DNA of 64,000 bases from Porphyra umbilicalis. Its lineage: Eukaryota; Rhodophyta; Bangiophyceae; Bangiales; Bangiaceae. This document shows positions 21,793-32,392 of this stretch, piece by piece. How positions within the stretch are numbered: position 1 is the stretch's first letter; each line of letters opens with the position of its first letter. The stretch spans positions 62,001 through 126,000 of the forward strand of contig KV918913.1 in assembly GCA_002049455.2 (NCBI GenBank), written 5' to 3'. The position numbers and the translations under genes were made by a program. The notes beneath the pieces were generated by a model. The model searched no databases. It was not told the origin of the DNA and was given only the letters and a program-made list of their open reading frames with translations.

Positions 21793-23575
21793 ATGGAGGC
21801 CATGCTGTCACTTTCGCTGTGGGGGGGGTTCGTTGACATGGACGATGTCGAGGTGGGTGCGTCGTTGGCTGGCGCGTTGAGCATGATCCTGAGCGTGCAG
21901 GCGCGCCGGCGCTCGTCGCGAATCTCCAAGAAGCGGAACTACCGGGGATCCGTGCGTGGTCGGGCGCCCAATCACCATCGTGACTTTGCTCTCGGCTTGC
22001 AATGCATTTTGCGTGATTACTTTGGGTTGGAAGGCGCCCCCCCCGTGTTCGGTGAGAAAGATTTTGAGCGCCGCTTCCGGGTGCCACGAGCAGTATTCAT
22101 GCGCATCTACCAAGCGGTCAAAGACCGCCCGTACTGGCGTCAGCGTGTCAACGCGACTGGGAAGCCGCAATCACATCCGCTCCAGAAGCTGGTGGGCGCA
22201 TTCCGCGTCATTGCCTACGGCGCGTCATATGACCGCTGCGATGAGTACGTGCGCCTGTCACGCTCCACGATCGCCGTGGCTACCAAGAAGCTGATGCAGT
22301 TCATTGTGGAGGAGTTTGGGCCGTCCTACCTGCGGGCGCCGACGCCGGCGGAGGTGCAGCGCATCCTCACCCGCAACGCGCAACGGGGGATGCCAGGTTG
22401 CTTGGGGTCGATGAATTGCTCCCACTGGGAGTGGAAGAACTGCCCCAAGGGGCTGGCAGGTACGTACCAGGACCGGAAGGGGCATCGGACTATTGTTTTG
22501 GAGACCGTGTGCGATGAAGATCTGTGGGTGTATCACCTTTTTGTGGGGTGCCCTGGAAGCCTGAATGACGTCAACGTGATGTATCAATCCCCTATGTACC
22601 TTGAAATTGTGTCTGGTGCTTGGCCTCCCCGCAACTTCTCGTACACAATCAATGGCACCACCCGCAACCTGCCATATTACCTAGTAGATGGCATATATCC
22701 TCGCTTCGCCTTTTTCGTTTCCCCCTACCCGCAGCCCTTCACCGAAGAGCAGCTGATGTTCAACCGAGTGCAAGAAGCACTGAGGAAGGACGTCGAGAGG
22801 CTCTACGCGGTGCTAACGGCGCGCTTCCATATCATGCTACACCCGAGCCGCTTTGGCACCGTGGAGCAGATGATCATCACAACGCAGGCGACCGTCATCT
22901 TGCACAATATGGTCACCGAGTACCGTCGTGACGGCTATGTGGCCAGGTCGCGAATGGCAACTGCGGCGGCGGGCGGCGTTGATGCGGCGGCAGCAGGTGG
23001 TGAGGCAATCGGAGGTGGCGGGCTAGGGGGGGGGGGGACGGGGGCGCCGCCGACGACACTGCCGCAGGCGGCGATGCGGGCGGCGGTGGTGGCGCGGCGG
23101 CTGGCGGCGGGGGGCTCGGGGAGGGGGGCAATGGGGGCGCCGCCGACGGCGCCGCCGCAGGCGGCGATGCGGGTGGCGGTGGTGGCGCGGCGGCTGGCGG
23201 CGGGGGGCTCGGGGAGGGGGCAATGGGGGCGCCGCCGACGGCGCCGCCGCAGGCGGCGATGCGGGCGGCGGCGGTGGCGCGAGGGAGGGCGGCGGGGGGC
23301 TTTGGCTTGGGGGGGGGGGAAGTGGCAACGGAACGGCGGGCGCGGCTGCGGGCGCCATTGGTGCCGCGGTTGTCGCCGGCGCTGGAGTACCTGAGCATCC
23401 GCTCGAGGCACCCTTGGTTGGTCTTGCTGGAGTGGCGCCGATGGGTGACTTTTTGCAGCACTTGGTTTCGTCGGCGGAGGCGCGGGACTCAGTGGCGCAC
23501 GAGGCACTCCGCTCAGACCTGACCAAGCACGTGTTTTCGGAACGTGGCACCGTGCTCCGACCGTACCTTGGGTGA
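21793..23575 (+). pseudogene. PIF/Harbinger DDE transposase (Plant_tran/DDE_4 type), damaged
   Basis: The N-terminal and catalytic regions are open from 21514; the ATG at 21793 (CACCATGG context) is preferred, and an in-frame ATG at 21679 is possible. Numbering from 21793: about 60-190 is the helical N-terminal region with RFRVPRAVFMRIY; the catalytic core has CLGSMNCSHWEWKNCP, GSLNDVNVMYQSPMY (D259), LVDGIYP and RKDVERLYAVLTARF (E335). Where family members have Asp in the first motif (S-I/M-D-C), this copy has Asn208, a probable loss of the first catalytic acid. After about residue 390 comes a Gly/Ala-rich linker built of three ~92-bp repeats with long G runs. The family-like end (HEALRSDLTKHVF...RPYLG, stop at 23573-23575) lies in another frame. 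Two single-base length changes in the G runs would account for this; real mutations and sequencing errors cannot be told apart here. Confidence 0.85.
23042..23300 (+). repeat. ~92-bp tandem repeat in the transposase linker
   Basis: Three copies starting at about 23042, 23135 and 23227, each with GGGCGCCGCCGAC followed by GCAGGCGGCGATGCGGG. Copies differ by one G in homopolymer runs, which moves the reading frame. In one frame they encode Gly/Ala/Asp-rich peptide (AAGGDAGGGGG). Confidence 0.85.
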
Positions 23576-26500
23576 TGGCTCCTTTTCTTCTTTCTTTCTG
23601 TGTGCGGGGGGGGGAAATTGCACGCTGGCCGGCTTCTCTGTGCATCTTTTTTTTTCTTGTTTGACGAGGGATGGGCCTCCGAGCGTGTTCTTCAATTGGC
23701 AAACGAATGTTTTTCTCCGCGAAAACCTTGTCTCCGATCCAGTATATAGATGCGATACAGAAAATCGAGATTGGATGGAGTTGGATAAGAACTGATATTA
23801 TTATTATTAACTATCCATATTTTTCTCGTGCATGTTATCGAAAACCCCTCGTCAAAAGGTGCTCGGCCGCCGACGGCGCGGTCACCCCAACCCCCGGCGG
23901 CGACAACTTGGTTGCGGGGGGCGACCGCAACGGCGGCGACGATTGAAGGTTTCCAGCGACACCGGGGACGACGGCGTCGGCGGAAAGCTGGCAGAGGGGG
24001 GGGGGGGGCTCGGTGCCGACAGCGACCCCCAACACCGTCGGGCGAATAAAATCCCCCGCGCCCCCCCCTGCCATTCGTGTCGAGCTGCGCGCGTGCCTCA
24101 AAGTGGGCGACCGGGAGGCGCCGTTAGCGCCGCAGGCGGCGGCACCCGAGGAGGCGGCGGTGTTGCCGACTGCCTCCACAACAGCGGCCACGGCGCACCG
24201 GTCGGCTCCGGCGGCGTCGGCCGGTCGGCTTCGGCAGCGTCGGCCGGGTTGATGGCGGCTGCCCTGGCGGGTGTTGAGTCGTGCGGGGACGGCCGGGCGG
24301 CGGGTGGCGCCGGAAACGGCGACAGGGCGGGACCGGCGAAGGGCGGCGAGGGGCCGCCGCTGGCGCGCCCGACGGTAGGAGCGCCGCACGAGACACAGAC
24401 TTTCAGTGAGGCGGCGTGGGGGATCACGGGTGCGGTGGAGACGACCGCCGTGGTCAACGCCGCTTGCCGGGGGGGCAGCGTGGCGGCGCATAGCGCCGTG
24501 GGGGCGGGCGAGGCGTCCGCCGACGTCACCATGTCGGCGTTCGCGGCCGCCGCGTGCGCAGCGCCCGCGGCGCGCGTGCGGTGACCCCCTGCCACACCGA
24601 GAGCGAAGGCACCGGCAATGACGGCGCGGCGCCGGCGGCGCCGGCCTGCACGGGCGGCACAGGAGCATTCCCAGTTGTCAAAAAACAGCCGGGAGGAGGG
24701 AAGTCACCCAACGACGCAGGGGAAGGGGGGGGGGAGGCCGCCCCGCACGCCTGTGTGGGGACACCGGCGGTGGCACAGCACGGGACCGGGCGCCCCCGGC
24801 TGGGCGGGGGCTGAGCGGGCAGCGTCGCGCCGTCCGACGAGGCGCTGCCAGCTGAGGCCGCCTAGGAAAAAGAGAATAAAGCCACCGATGCCGGCAAAAG
24901 AAGAGAAGAGAGACGAACGAGCACGGGGGCATGGAGGTGGAAGCGGTGGCAGAGAAACGGGGTGGGGGGGCGTCCGGTCAGGAAAGTGGTGTGTGCATGG
25001 CTAGTGTGCCCGATCACTTGCCGCCTGTCTCTGGGCGTCGACCGCGCCATGCCAAGTACACTGACATTGACGGCCGCTCCATTGATATACCTTGGATGCG
25101 TGGCATCATGCATCAGAGGCCACTGCGGCCTAGTGAGAATATTCCACGCTCGCAATCCTGAGATCGCGGGTTCGAAACAGCAGTGCAGAAGCCAGTCGGC
25201 TTGGAAATGGTGCTCGCCTCTCGGGGCTTGAGCGAGACCGCCCGCTCCGAAGACCCCGGACGCTAAGGTTCGGACTAATTGATGACATGGTTTTTCGACG
25301 CAATGAATGCCCCCTTCGCCTATATGGCACTGCAACTGGATATTTCCAGTTCTGGGTTCTCCGGCTGTTGTCCGGCTACTGCGCTGCCTCTCGATTCGAA
25401 TCGTAGCGCCGTAGTTGTTCGTGGTTCATCCCTGAAAGCATTTCAGGTGGAGTTGGGACGCACTTAAAGAAGATTAAATCTTCCGCTGTGGGCAAAATTC
25501 GATTGATATGAATCGTTTTTGTCACAGTGACGAAAGTACGAAATTCACACAAATGTCTGGGCGGCAGGACTTGACTCAGGATTTGAAGGTAGGTTTTTTC
25601 TACGAAATGCGGCCTGCACTAAACTATTCACAGTCACTTGAATATGAAATATCTGAGTCTGCTACTCAGGCTGGGGCGGACCGGTTCGCCTGCATGCATG
25701 TAGGTTGCCTGTCGCGCATGGCCGACTCGGCATCTTCCCTGGCAGTTGGTTGACTATTCCAAGGCGCGCGCGCCCCTGCTGTCGCCACCGCCGCTTAGTC
25801 ATCGTCGGTCGCTGCCGCCGCCACCAGCGGCGACCACCGTCAGGCCGGCGGCCCATCGCCCAACGTATGCACCGGCGCGTCCGCCCGCGGCTCCTGTGCT
25901 GCGCGCTCGGCTTCTGGCCTTCCCGACGGCAGCGGCCGACGCCTCCGACGGGTGCTGACCGCTTTCAGTTTCGGGGGGAGGGGGGCGGGCGCCGCGGACG
26001 GCCAGCGAACACATCCTCCTCTCGCGCTTTTCCCCGCCCCTGTACTGGGAGTGGCGGCTAAGGGCGCCACCCGGCCGGTCGCGTCCCGCGGCGTCGTCGC
26101 CGCGTGGGTGCTACCGGTACGCGTGCCGCGAAGCCGCAGCTGTTTTCCGCGCTGGCGGTTGTAGCCGGCGCTGGCGGTTATCGCCGACGCCGGCGCGTGA
26201 CTTAGACGCGTCGAGCCGGTCGGCCACGCCGAGCTCGGAGCGTTCGGTCCGGCCGATGCGGCGGCGGCCACTGTGGGCGCGGACCCCGCCAGCTCGTTCC
26301 TGCATGCAGCCACTCCCAGCGACGCGTTTGTCACTGGGGGCACCAGCTAGGCGTTGCTTGCCCGCATGCAGTGATGCCGCACTATGCACCGCGGTACGCT
26401 GTGCTGGAGCTGTGAACGTCTCTGGATGCAGGGGGTGCGAACGGAACAAACACATGGGTGGCAACTATAGCGACAGCGCCAGCCGCCGCTGCGTGCCAGT

Positions 26501-27224
26501 CTTGGCGGTGGCCGCCGACGGCGGACGCGCGCGCACGGCGATTTGGGGATAGGGGATGTAGTAGGATAGGGGTGGGACTGGATGCGTGCGTGACTCGCTT
26601 GAAGGGGGGAGGGGGACAAGCGTCGATTGCTTGCCAGAAAATGCCAGCTCCTCGATCGATGACCCGCCCCGCCCACACGTCGGGCGACAAAGTGGCGGCG
26701 CAGCCCACGCGCGCGCTTTTTGGCATGCCGCGACTTGTGTGTGCGCAGCGATGGGGGCCGTGGACGCGCGCTGCTGGCATGGTCGTCCCGTAGTCCGCTG
26801 CCACCGCCACTGCAGTCGAAGAATACGGCGGTAGCTTCCTTTTTCTGTTTCTATTCGCCAAAACGCGTTGCGCACGACGAAAAGTAGCACGGTGTGTGCT
26901 GTTTTCAGTCACATGTACCACCCATTTCCGGCTCCTCAATCTGTCTCATCGTCCGTGTGTCATGCTCTCCAGACTCTGGGGGCTCTTAAGCGAAATGCTC
27001 GCCACTCTGGGAACGGCGGTGAGACCGGGAGTTGAAAAAATGCTCTCACTTTGAGCACACAGATTTGGTCTGACGGATGGCTCGCACATTGACGGCTGCA
27101 GCAGACAAGCACAGAAAAAGAACAAGCAGAGGAGTAGTAAACCAACTGCATACAGTAGCAAACAAGAACACCCGGCGACTATCAACGAGAAGAAGCTGCT
27201 CAGCAAGAGGCACCTCTCGCCCCA
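23576..27224. other. Harbinger middle region, non-coding as far as visible
   Basis: 3.6 kb between the two Harbinger genes. About 23860-24600 and 25740-26340 are extremely GC-rich and open in several frames on both strands, giving Ala/Arg/Pro-rich peptides. None resembles a known domain, so no gene is called. About 25450-25680 and 26820-27180 are more AT-rich. A tRNA-like stretch at 25110-25270 is listed separately. Confidence 0.45.
25110..25270 (+). repeat. tRNA-like sequence, possible SINE or tRNA remnant
   Basis: GGCCTAGTGAG at about 25127-25137 resembles a pol III A box and GGGTTCGAAAC at about 25167-25177 a B box, about 40 bp apart, with GAGATCGC just before the second as in a tRNA anticodon/T-arm junction. 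The acceptor stem does not fold, so this is not a working tRNA. No second copy was found, which leaves a chance match possible. Confidence 0.3.
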
Positions 27225-28958
27225 TTAGTCATCGTCACTGCCCTCCAATGCATCCTCGAGGAATTTCAAAGTGTCCCTGGCGGCATCGCTGCCCTCGCCA
27301 TCCCCCTCGGACTGGCTTGGCATCTGCAGCAGGGCTGCGTCTGCCGTCGTGACCCATGATGGCGCGGACGTGGCCCGCGCCCACATCGGGGGCTGGTTGT
27401 GCTCCGCCACCAAAGCTGACCGGCGCTCGAATGGCGCGCCGGGGATTGCTGCCACCGTCGGTGCCAGCGCTTGGTCCGCGGGTTGCTGCCCCACAACGCC
27501 ATCGAGGTCAATGGTCGTGGCCAGTGCCTTGTTAAGGGAGGCGGCCGCGGAGCGCTCCTTGGCCGCGAAACCGCGCCGACCGACTGGTGTCCGCGCCGCG
27601 GGTGGCTTGGCCACACGTCCCGACGTGGCGCCTTTTCCAAGGCGGGTGCTCGTCCGCCTCGTCGGTGGCAATGGCCCAGCCGGCAAGCGAGCCACAGATG
27701 TGGGTGCCGATAGCTCTGGTTGCGCCTCCGTCAGGTCCATGTTCTCGGTCAGAGGTAGCTGTGCCGTGGGCGGCTCGCTCGGCAGCGGGGATGCCGCCCG
27801 TGTCACTGTCGCCGGGGCAGAACCCACCGGAGTGTGGCCACCAGGCGCTTGCACGCCGGCAGGCGCGTCCCCACCAACACCGGCAGGTACCGGTAGCGTA
27901 CCAGCCGCTGCCGCGCCACCTGTCGCCACCTCAGCCGCTCCCTCCACCAGCGGCTGCACCGCGGGTGCCGCGTTGGCCGCCTCCGGCAGCTTCAGACCGG
28001 CGCTGGCCAGGATCTTGGCTGCCTGCGCCTCCCAATACAGCTTGCCGGCCGGCGATGCCATCATGAAGGGCTTGCTCATCGACATCATCTGGTTGCGCTC
28101 GGCGGCCGCATCGCCCAGGCGCTGGATCGATGTCGCCATGTTAGCGAGCGTCCTCCCATCAGAAAACTCCTGCGACCTGGCCGCCTTCGCGGCCTTGTTG
28201 CCAATTGGTCGCGCCGCCCATGTCGACTTGTCCTCGTCGCTGTCGACGTCCCCGTCATTAGAACCCGATGCGCTGCTATCACCTTCCGCGTAGTCGGCAG
28301 CAGCAGAGCCGATGGCACCGTCGGTCGAAGCACCACCGTCGGCGGCGCCTGCGGCGGCGGCAGCTGTGATGGCACCACCGGCGGCCGCAGCCGCCTTCTT
28401 GGCCTGCCTCGTCGCCTTAACCTTGGCGGCAGCCGCCTGCTGCTTTTTTTGTGCCGCGTGGAATGCGGTCGCGGCGGCGTTCAACTTGGGCGTCTTGTAC
28501 AGCATCTTGAATACTTCGGTGTAGATGACCTTGGGCGTCTTGTTGCGGCGCTTGGTCTGCTTGCCGCTGATCTCGGCTTCGGCTTGGTCGCCCCGCACCC
28601 TGGCGTACACGTTGACGCCGGCGCACGCGGCTACAGCCGCGTCGATCAATTGATCCTCGTTCATGTTGCCCGTGAGCTTGCAGTCATCTTTCCCCTTCAC
28701 CAGGAGGTAGTAATGGGACGACTCCATAACGCCCACTAGCACCTTGGACCACATCTTACGCATCGCCGTAGGCCCGCGCTTCAACCGCGCAGAGTGACCC
28801 TTCTTCGACGCCTGCTTGAGCAGCCAATTGTCGAAAATGGCCGCCCAAAACTCGTAGCAAGACTTGTCCGTCCCATTGATGCTGTCGTAGGAGTACGCCA
28901 ACCACACCGTGACGAGCATCAAGATCTCTGGCATGGGCCACGCGCCGTTCGTGCCCAT
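27225..28958 (-). CDS. Harbinger-associated Myb/SANT-like (trihelix/NAM-associated type) protein
   Basis: Uninterrupted 577-residue frame starting at the ATG at 28958. Residues about 8-75 look like the Myb/SANT-like trihelix fold of PIF/Harbinger partners: PEILMLVTVWLAYSYD, then NGTDKSCYEFWAAIF, then RGPTAMRKMWSKV. Residues about 138-160 have KRRNKTPKVIYTEVFKMLYK, like the C-terminal NAM-associated segment. An Ala/Lys-rich coiled-coil-prone stretch follows (about 161-200). The rest is Ala/Pro/Thr-rich and disordered, and the protein ends in an acidic tail (ALEGSDDD). In studied PIF/Harbinger systems such a protein binds the TIRs and helps bring the transposase into the nucleus. It is convergent with the transposase in the same element. 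Unlike the transposase, this frame is intact. Confidence 0.75.
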   Translation of the reverse strand: MGTNGAWPMPEILMLVTVWLAYSYDSINGTDKSCYEFWAAIFDNWLLKQASKKGHSARLKRGPTAMRKMWSKVLVGVMESSHYYLLVKGKDDCKLTGNMNEDQLIDAAVAACAGVNVYARVRGDQAEAEISGKQTKRRNKTPKVIYTEVFKMLYKTPKLNAAATAFHAAQKKQQAAAAKVKATRQAKKAAAAAGGAITAAAAAGAADGGASTDGAIGSAAADYAEGDSSASGSNDGDVDSDEDKSTWAARPIGNKAAKAARSQEFSDGRTLANMATSIQRLGDAAAERNQMMSMSKPFMMASPAGKLYWEAQAAKILASAGLKLPEAANAAPAVQPLVEGAAEVATGGAAAAGTLPVPAGVGGDAPAGVQAPGGHTPVGSAPATVTRAASPLPSEPPTAQLPLTENMDLTEAQPELSAPTSVARLPAGPLPPTRRTSTRLGKGATSGRVAKPPAARTPVGRRGFAAKERSAAASLNKALATTIDLDGVVGQQPADQALAPTVAAIPGAPFERRSALVAEHNQPPMWARATSAPSWVTTADAALLQMPSQSEGDGEGSDAARDTLKFLEDALEGSDDD

Positions 28959-30643
28959 CTTGACGGAGGGGCGCGTCGCATGAGACGGGGATCAGGGCCT
29001 TCGGGGTCCTCAACAGCTACGCGCGTCGCCCCCATAGGGAGACAGGGTGGCGGCTTGCGGCGCGCGACGGCTGTCAAAAAATCTCGGAGTGGCACAGGGA
29101 CGAGACTGCGTGCGATTGACATGTAAGCGTGCATCGCCGCCCGTTTTTAAAGAGCTGGAATCTCGGCCAAGCACGAAAAGAGGGGCGCAGGGGAGTAATT
29201 AGCCACGGACCTGCTCGTTCAGGCCACCGGTTGGTCATAGGGGCACATAGAAAGGTTGTGGGGTCGGCACAGAAGCCCAAGTGTCAAAATTTCAGCTCTA
29301 GAGGCGTGACCGGAAATGGACAGTCCTCCTTCAGAAGCTGGGTTCGAGCCTGGGTCAGGCACGTCCAACACAAGCCGCCTGGAAAGAAACGTACCTGTGT
29401 TCGGCGGCCGGGGAGACCAAGGCCGCCGGCGTGTGCACCTAAACGGGGCTACGTTGTTGGTAAGGCGACTCAACGGCAGTTGCTGACCACACACTGTCCG
29501 ACGACACTGCTGCTGGCTACTCCCACGCCACGTCTCATACAAGATGAGGCGGCAGCTGCCGTCAGCCATAAATGGCGGTGGCAGTTGCCGACAGCCACAC
29601 GAGGCGGCGGTCACCGTCGTTAGCCACACGAGCGGCGGTCGCCGTCCTCAGACACACGAGGAGGCTGTCGCCGTCGCCAGCCGTACCAGGCAGCGGTTGC
29701 CGTTGGCAGCCGTACGAGGCGGCGGTCAGCGCCACCGTAGGCACGGCCCACTGGGGGGAGGTGCCGAGGGCAGCCCTCGCCCGTTCCGACGGCCGTCGCA
29801 GTCGGCCGGAAGGCCTGTACATGCGCGAATGGGTGGGAGTTGTACCAAGGAGGGGATGTGCCAGGAGGGTGGAGATGCAAGTGAAAGAGAGCCGGCGGTG
29901 ACAAGGGACGGAGAAGGCCGCAAGCAACAGCTTTGAGGCGGGCGGGAGATGAACCCGGGTCACCATCAACGTCGGACCTGAGGTGAAACGAGGGTGCCCG
30001 CGTCGAAAAAAAAACAGCCTGGCCAATGATTAGCCATCTGAAAGCCAGGCCCTCTCTGTTATTGGTCTCCATTTTCGAAACGATTGGACAGAGAGCTGCG
30101 CGAAACGTTGACGTCTGCGTGAAAAGTCGAGACTGTCTGCTGCGGAGACTTGCGCGAATCTGCGGGCACCTGGCGGACCTGCCTCCCCCGTCGTTCAGAA
30201 GCAGTCCCACTTTCTCTGGGCGCGCGCTGGCAGAGCGTTGGGTCACCTATCCGCGGATTTACATGCCCTGCGGGCTTGGCAGGTCTTAAAACGCCGCAAC
30301 GAGCACATGCCCGGACACTGTCGTCACAGAATACAGGTGAGGAAGCAGCATTCAGAAGGAACGTGTCACCTTCATGGCACACTTTCTTGTGAGGTTTCAT
30401 CGAGATTTATCATTACAACACGCCTCGCGACAGTCGCGCCCTCGTGCCCTGCTGGAAGTTGGTCCGACGCGACGATGGGACAGCCGACGACGTTGGTGGC
30501 AGACTCAACTCGGCCCCAACAGCCCCGCCCCAATAAGTGCATGTGGCCCCCTTTCTGTGTAACTCCAGGTCGTGGGACCAAACCATATTGGGCTCTCCAC
30601 TCAGAGGGGCACACGTGGTTGGCCCAATTGGGGGAGCTGCTCG
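28959..30643. other. Harbinger right portion, no gene
   Basis: No convincing ORF. About 29540-29745 is a degenerate tandem array (next entry). GCCCCAA/TTGGGGC motifs resembling those at the left end appear from about 30510 to the right TIR, marking the right subterminal region. An apparent B-box-like GGGTTCGAGCC at about 29341-29351 has no A box at the right distance. Confidence 0.5.
29540..29745 (+). repeat. Degenerate ~32-bp tandem repeat
   Basis: About six diverged copies of a unit like CACACGAGGCGGCGGTCACC. The unit is GC-rich and open in several frames, so associated ORFs are not taken as genes. Confidence 0.6.
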
Positions 30644-30670
30644 TTGGGGCAGCTGTTGTTGGATGTACTC
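30644..30670 (-). repeat. Right TIR of the Harbinger element
   Basis: 27-bp inverted repeat followed by TTA (30671-30673). It pairs with 20033-20059 with two mismatches. Confidence 0.9.
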
Positions 30671-31198
30671 TTAGGCGTTAAGTGCGAGACGAGTCCCAAC
30701 TTGATGACGCGTGCACGACCAGACCCGAAGACTCGTGTCTTCGTCTCTCACACCGGCCCCGTCGCCGACGCTTTTCGTGCTGCGAGCCCACTATGGCTCC
30801 CGCACACAAGTCGGGCAACCACACCCTACACGCCCGCACAGGAAAAGGACCGCCACGCACGCATCACGCCGCCGTGCGGGAAGAGTGAAGGTGCATGTAC
30901 CTAGCAGCCTCACGTAGATCTGGGAAGGAAAAGAAACAAGGAGGACCAATGCGCATGCCGAGAACACATCATGCACACAGAAGTAAAAGAGAAGGGAATG
31001 CCGCGCAGAGGAGACAGATGCTTGTGTCAGACGCGCTGCACACAGACAGCATCACATGTACTGGCAGCTCGAGCAACGTCCACATATCACCTACAAACGT
31101 ATCACCCACAGACACACACGAGCACAATTCCATGTATCATACCGTGCGGCTGGACGTGATGATGAGGGATGATGCCACAACCCTATGCGGTGCAGTAG
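30671..31198 (+). mobile_element. hAT-type element copy A, right piece
   Basis: After the TTA duplication the sequence continues as GGCGTTAAGTG, matching copy B at about 60364 (GGTGTTAAGTG) and following it to 61315. Relative to copy B it lacks about 427 bp (60491-60917). Similarity ends abruptly at GCGGTGCAGTAG (31198), where a DDE_1 transposase fragment begins; the remaining right half and the terminal repeat of this copy were not found. Confidence 0.8.
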
Positions 31199-32392
31199 TG
31201 GGGCACCAAGACCGTGGCAGTACCTGAACGATGTCGCGCCCCCCGACACCCTCTTCATGTTTCGAGACCCGCCCGGTATGAACAAGTTCCTGTTCACCGA
31301 CTGGTGTCTTTTCGCGGCTGACCGAATCTTCAAGGACCTACGTCCTGGCGACGCTAAGTTGCTGATACTCGACGGCTGCCGGGTTCATCTGACGTTTGAA
31401 GCACTAGAGGCGCTGGCGCGCGTCGGCGTGGAGGTCTTTTTGCTCCCGGCGAACACCACGCACATCACCCAGCAGCTTGACGTTGCACTGTTCAAGCCGT
31501 TGAAGGCCGACTTTTGGGAAGCTATGTTCGAGCTCGTGCGGACCTGGGACTTGGCGAACAACAAGGGGGCCCGGGTGGACCCATGGGACATTGTGTCGTG
31601 CATCGCCAAGGCGGGAGAGAAATCTTTTATTCCCTCCAAGATCACGTTTGCTGTTGAGACGACCGGGGTGGAGCCCTGGGACCCTTCACGACTCGAGACC
31701 AAGGTATTCGTGAGCGACTCAGACGCGAGGGGCAAGAAGCCCAATGAGTCGCTGTCACGGCTGGCGTCGCGCTTGGCCACCGTCGTTTCCGAGGAGCGCC
31801 ACAACTTGTCGTGGGAGCGCGGCACGTTGAAAACAACGCAGGCTGTTTTCATGGATGAGGACAACCGCAAGTTCATGGAGGCGCAGGAAGACGAGAAAAA
31901 GGACGCGGCGGAAGAGATGGAGCGCAAGAGAGCAGCCAAGGCTGAAGCAAAGGTGCAAAAGGCCGCCAACCAGGCACAAAAGACCAAGGCCCGCAAGGAG
32001 CGCGTGCACATGCGGCCAAAAAGAATGAGGACGACCAGAGGATGAAGGAGCAGGCCGCCATTCTGCGGGAGGCCGCCAAGGTAGTGGCGGCGAGCAAGAA
32101 GGAGGAGGCTGACAAGAAAAAACGCTTGGCAGCGACGAGACGGGCTGCCGACCGGGCGGCGACGGCCGCAGTAAAGGCCGCTGCCGCCGAGAAACGTAAG
32201 GCGACCCTAGCAGCCAAGAAGGCGGCGTCGGCAGCGCGCAAGGTGGGCACCAAGCGCAAGCGCGGGGATCGCTCGCACCAAGGCGCCCCTGCGCTGCCCA
32301 GAGCACCTGCCGACAGCCCAGGCGACGGCCTGGCTGTGGAGGCAGCGCAGAGGGCGGCAGCAGCAGTTCTCATCGCCGATGGCAGCCTCTAG
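31199..32392 (+). pseudogene. DDE_1 (pogo/jerky-type) transposase, C-terminal half
   Basis: The first part has the second half of a DDE_1 superfamily domain: DPPGMNKFLFTDW, then LLILDGCRVHLTFEALE with the second catalytic Asp, then LLPANTTHITQQLDVALFKP, the family's LPxNTTHxxQxLDV block with the third Asp. The N-terminal DNA-binding region and first catalytic Asp are absent because the sequence starts at the junction with hAT copy A. After the domain comes a Lys/Ala/Glu-rich coiled-coil tail. The reading frame changes near 32000-32040: the tail continues as KNEDDQRMKEQAA in a second frame up to the stop at 32390-32392. It is a truncated, frame-shifted transposase relic, though retention of a long open tail makes exaptation conceivable. 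Confidence 0.8.

Larger units (their letters stand above)
20033..30670. mobile_element. PIF/Harbinger DNA transposon, 10.6 kb
   Basis: Ends are 27-bp terminal inverted repeats (left GAGCACATCCAACAACAGCT..., right the complement of GAGTACATCCAACAACAGCT...), 25 of 27 positions matching, flanked by a TTA direct duplication at 20030-20032 and 30671-30673. A 3-bp TTA duplication is the PIF/Harbinger signature. Inside are a Harbinger-type DDE transposase (plus strand) and a Myb/SANT-like protein (minus strand), the two genes typical of autonomous members. TTGGGGCAG motifs in both orientations cluster near the ends (for example around 20135, 20860 and 30645). At 10.6 kb it is larger than most of the superfamily, partly from a nested 628-bp element and about 4 kb of non-coding middle. 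The transposase looks damaged, so mobility would now depend on another copy. Confidence 0.9.

Noticed and set aside
23835-24668. Overlapping 250-277-codon ORFs on both strands
   Set aside because: Extreme GC content makes stops rare; both translations are Arg/Ala/Gly low-complexity sequence and no motif is recognised.
29320-29380. GGGTTCGAGCC as part of a tRNA gene
   Set aside because: No A box or foldable acceptor stem at the expected distance.
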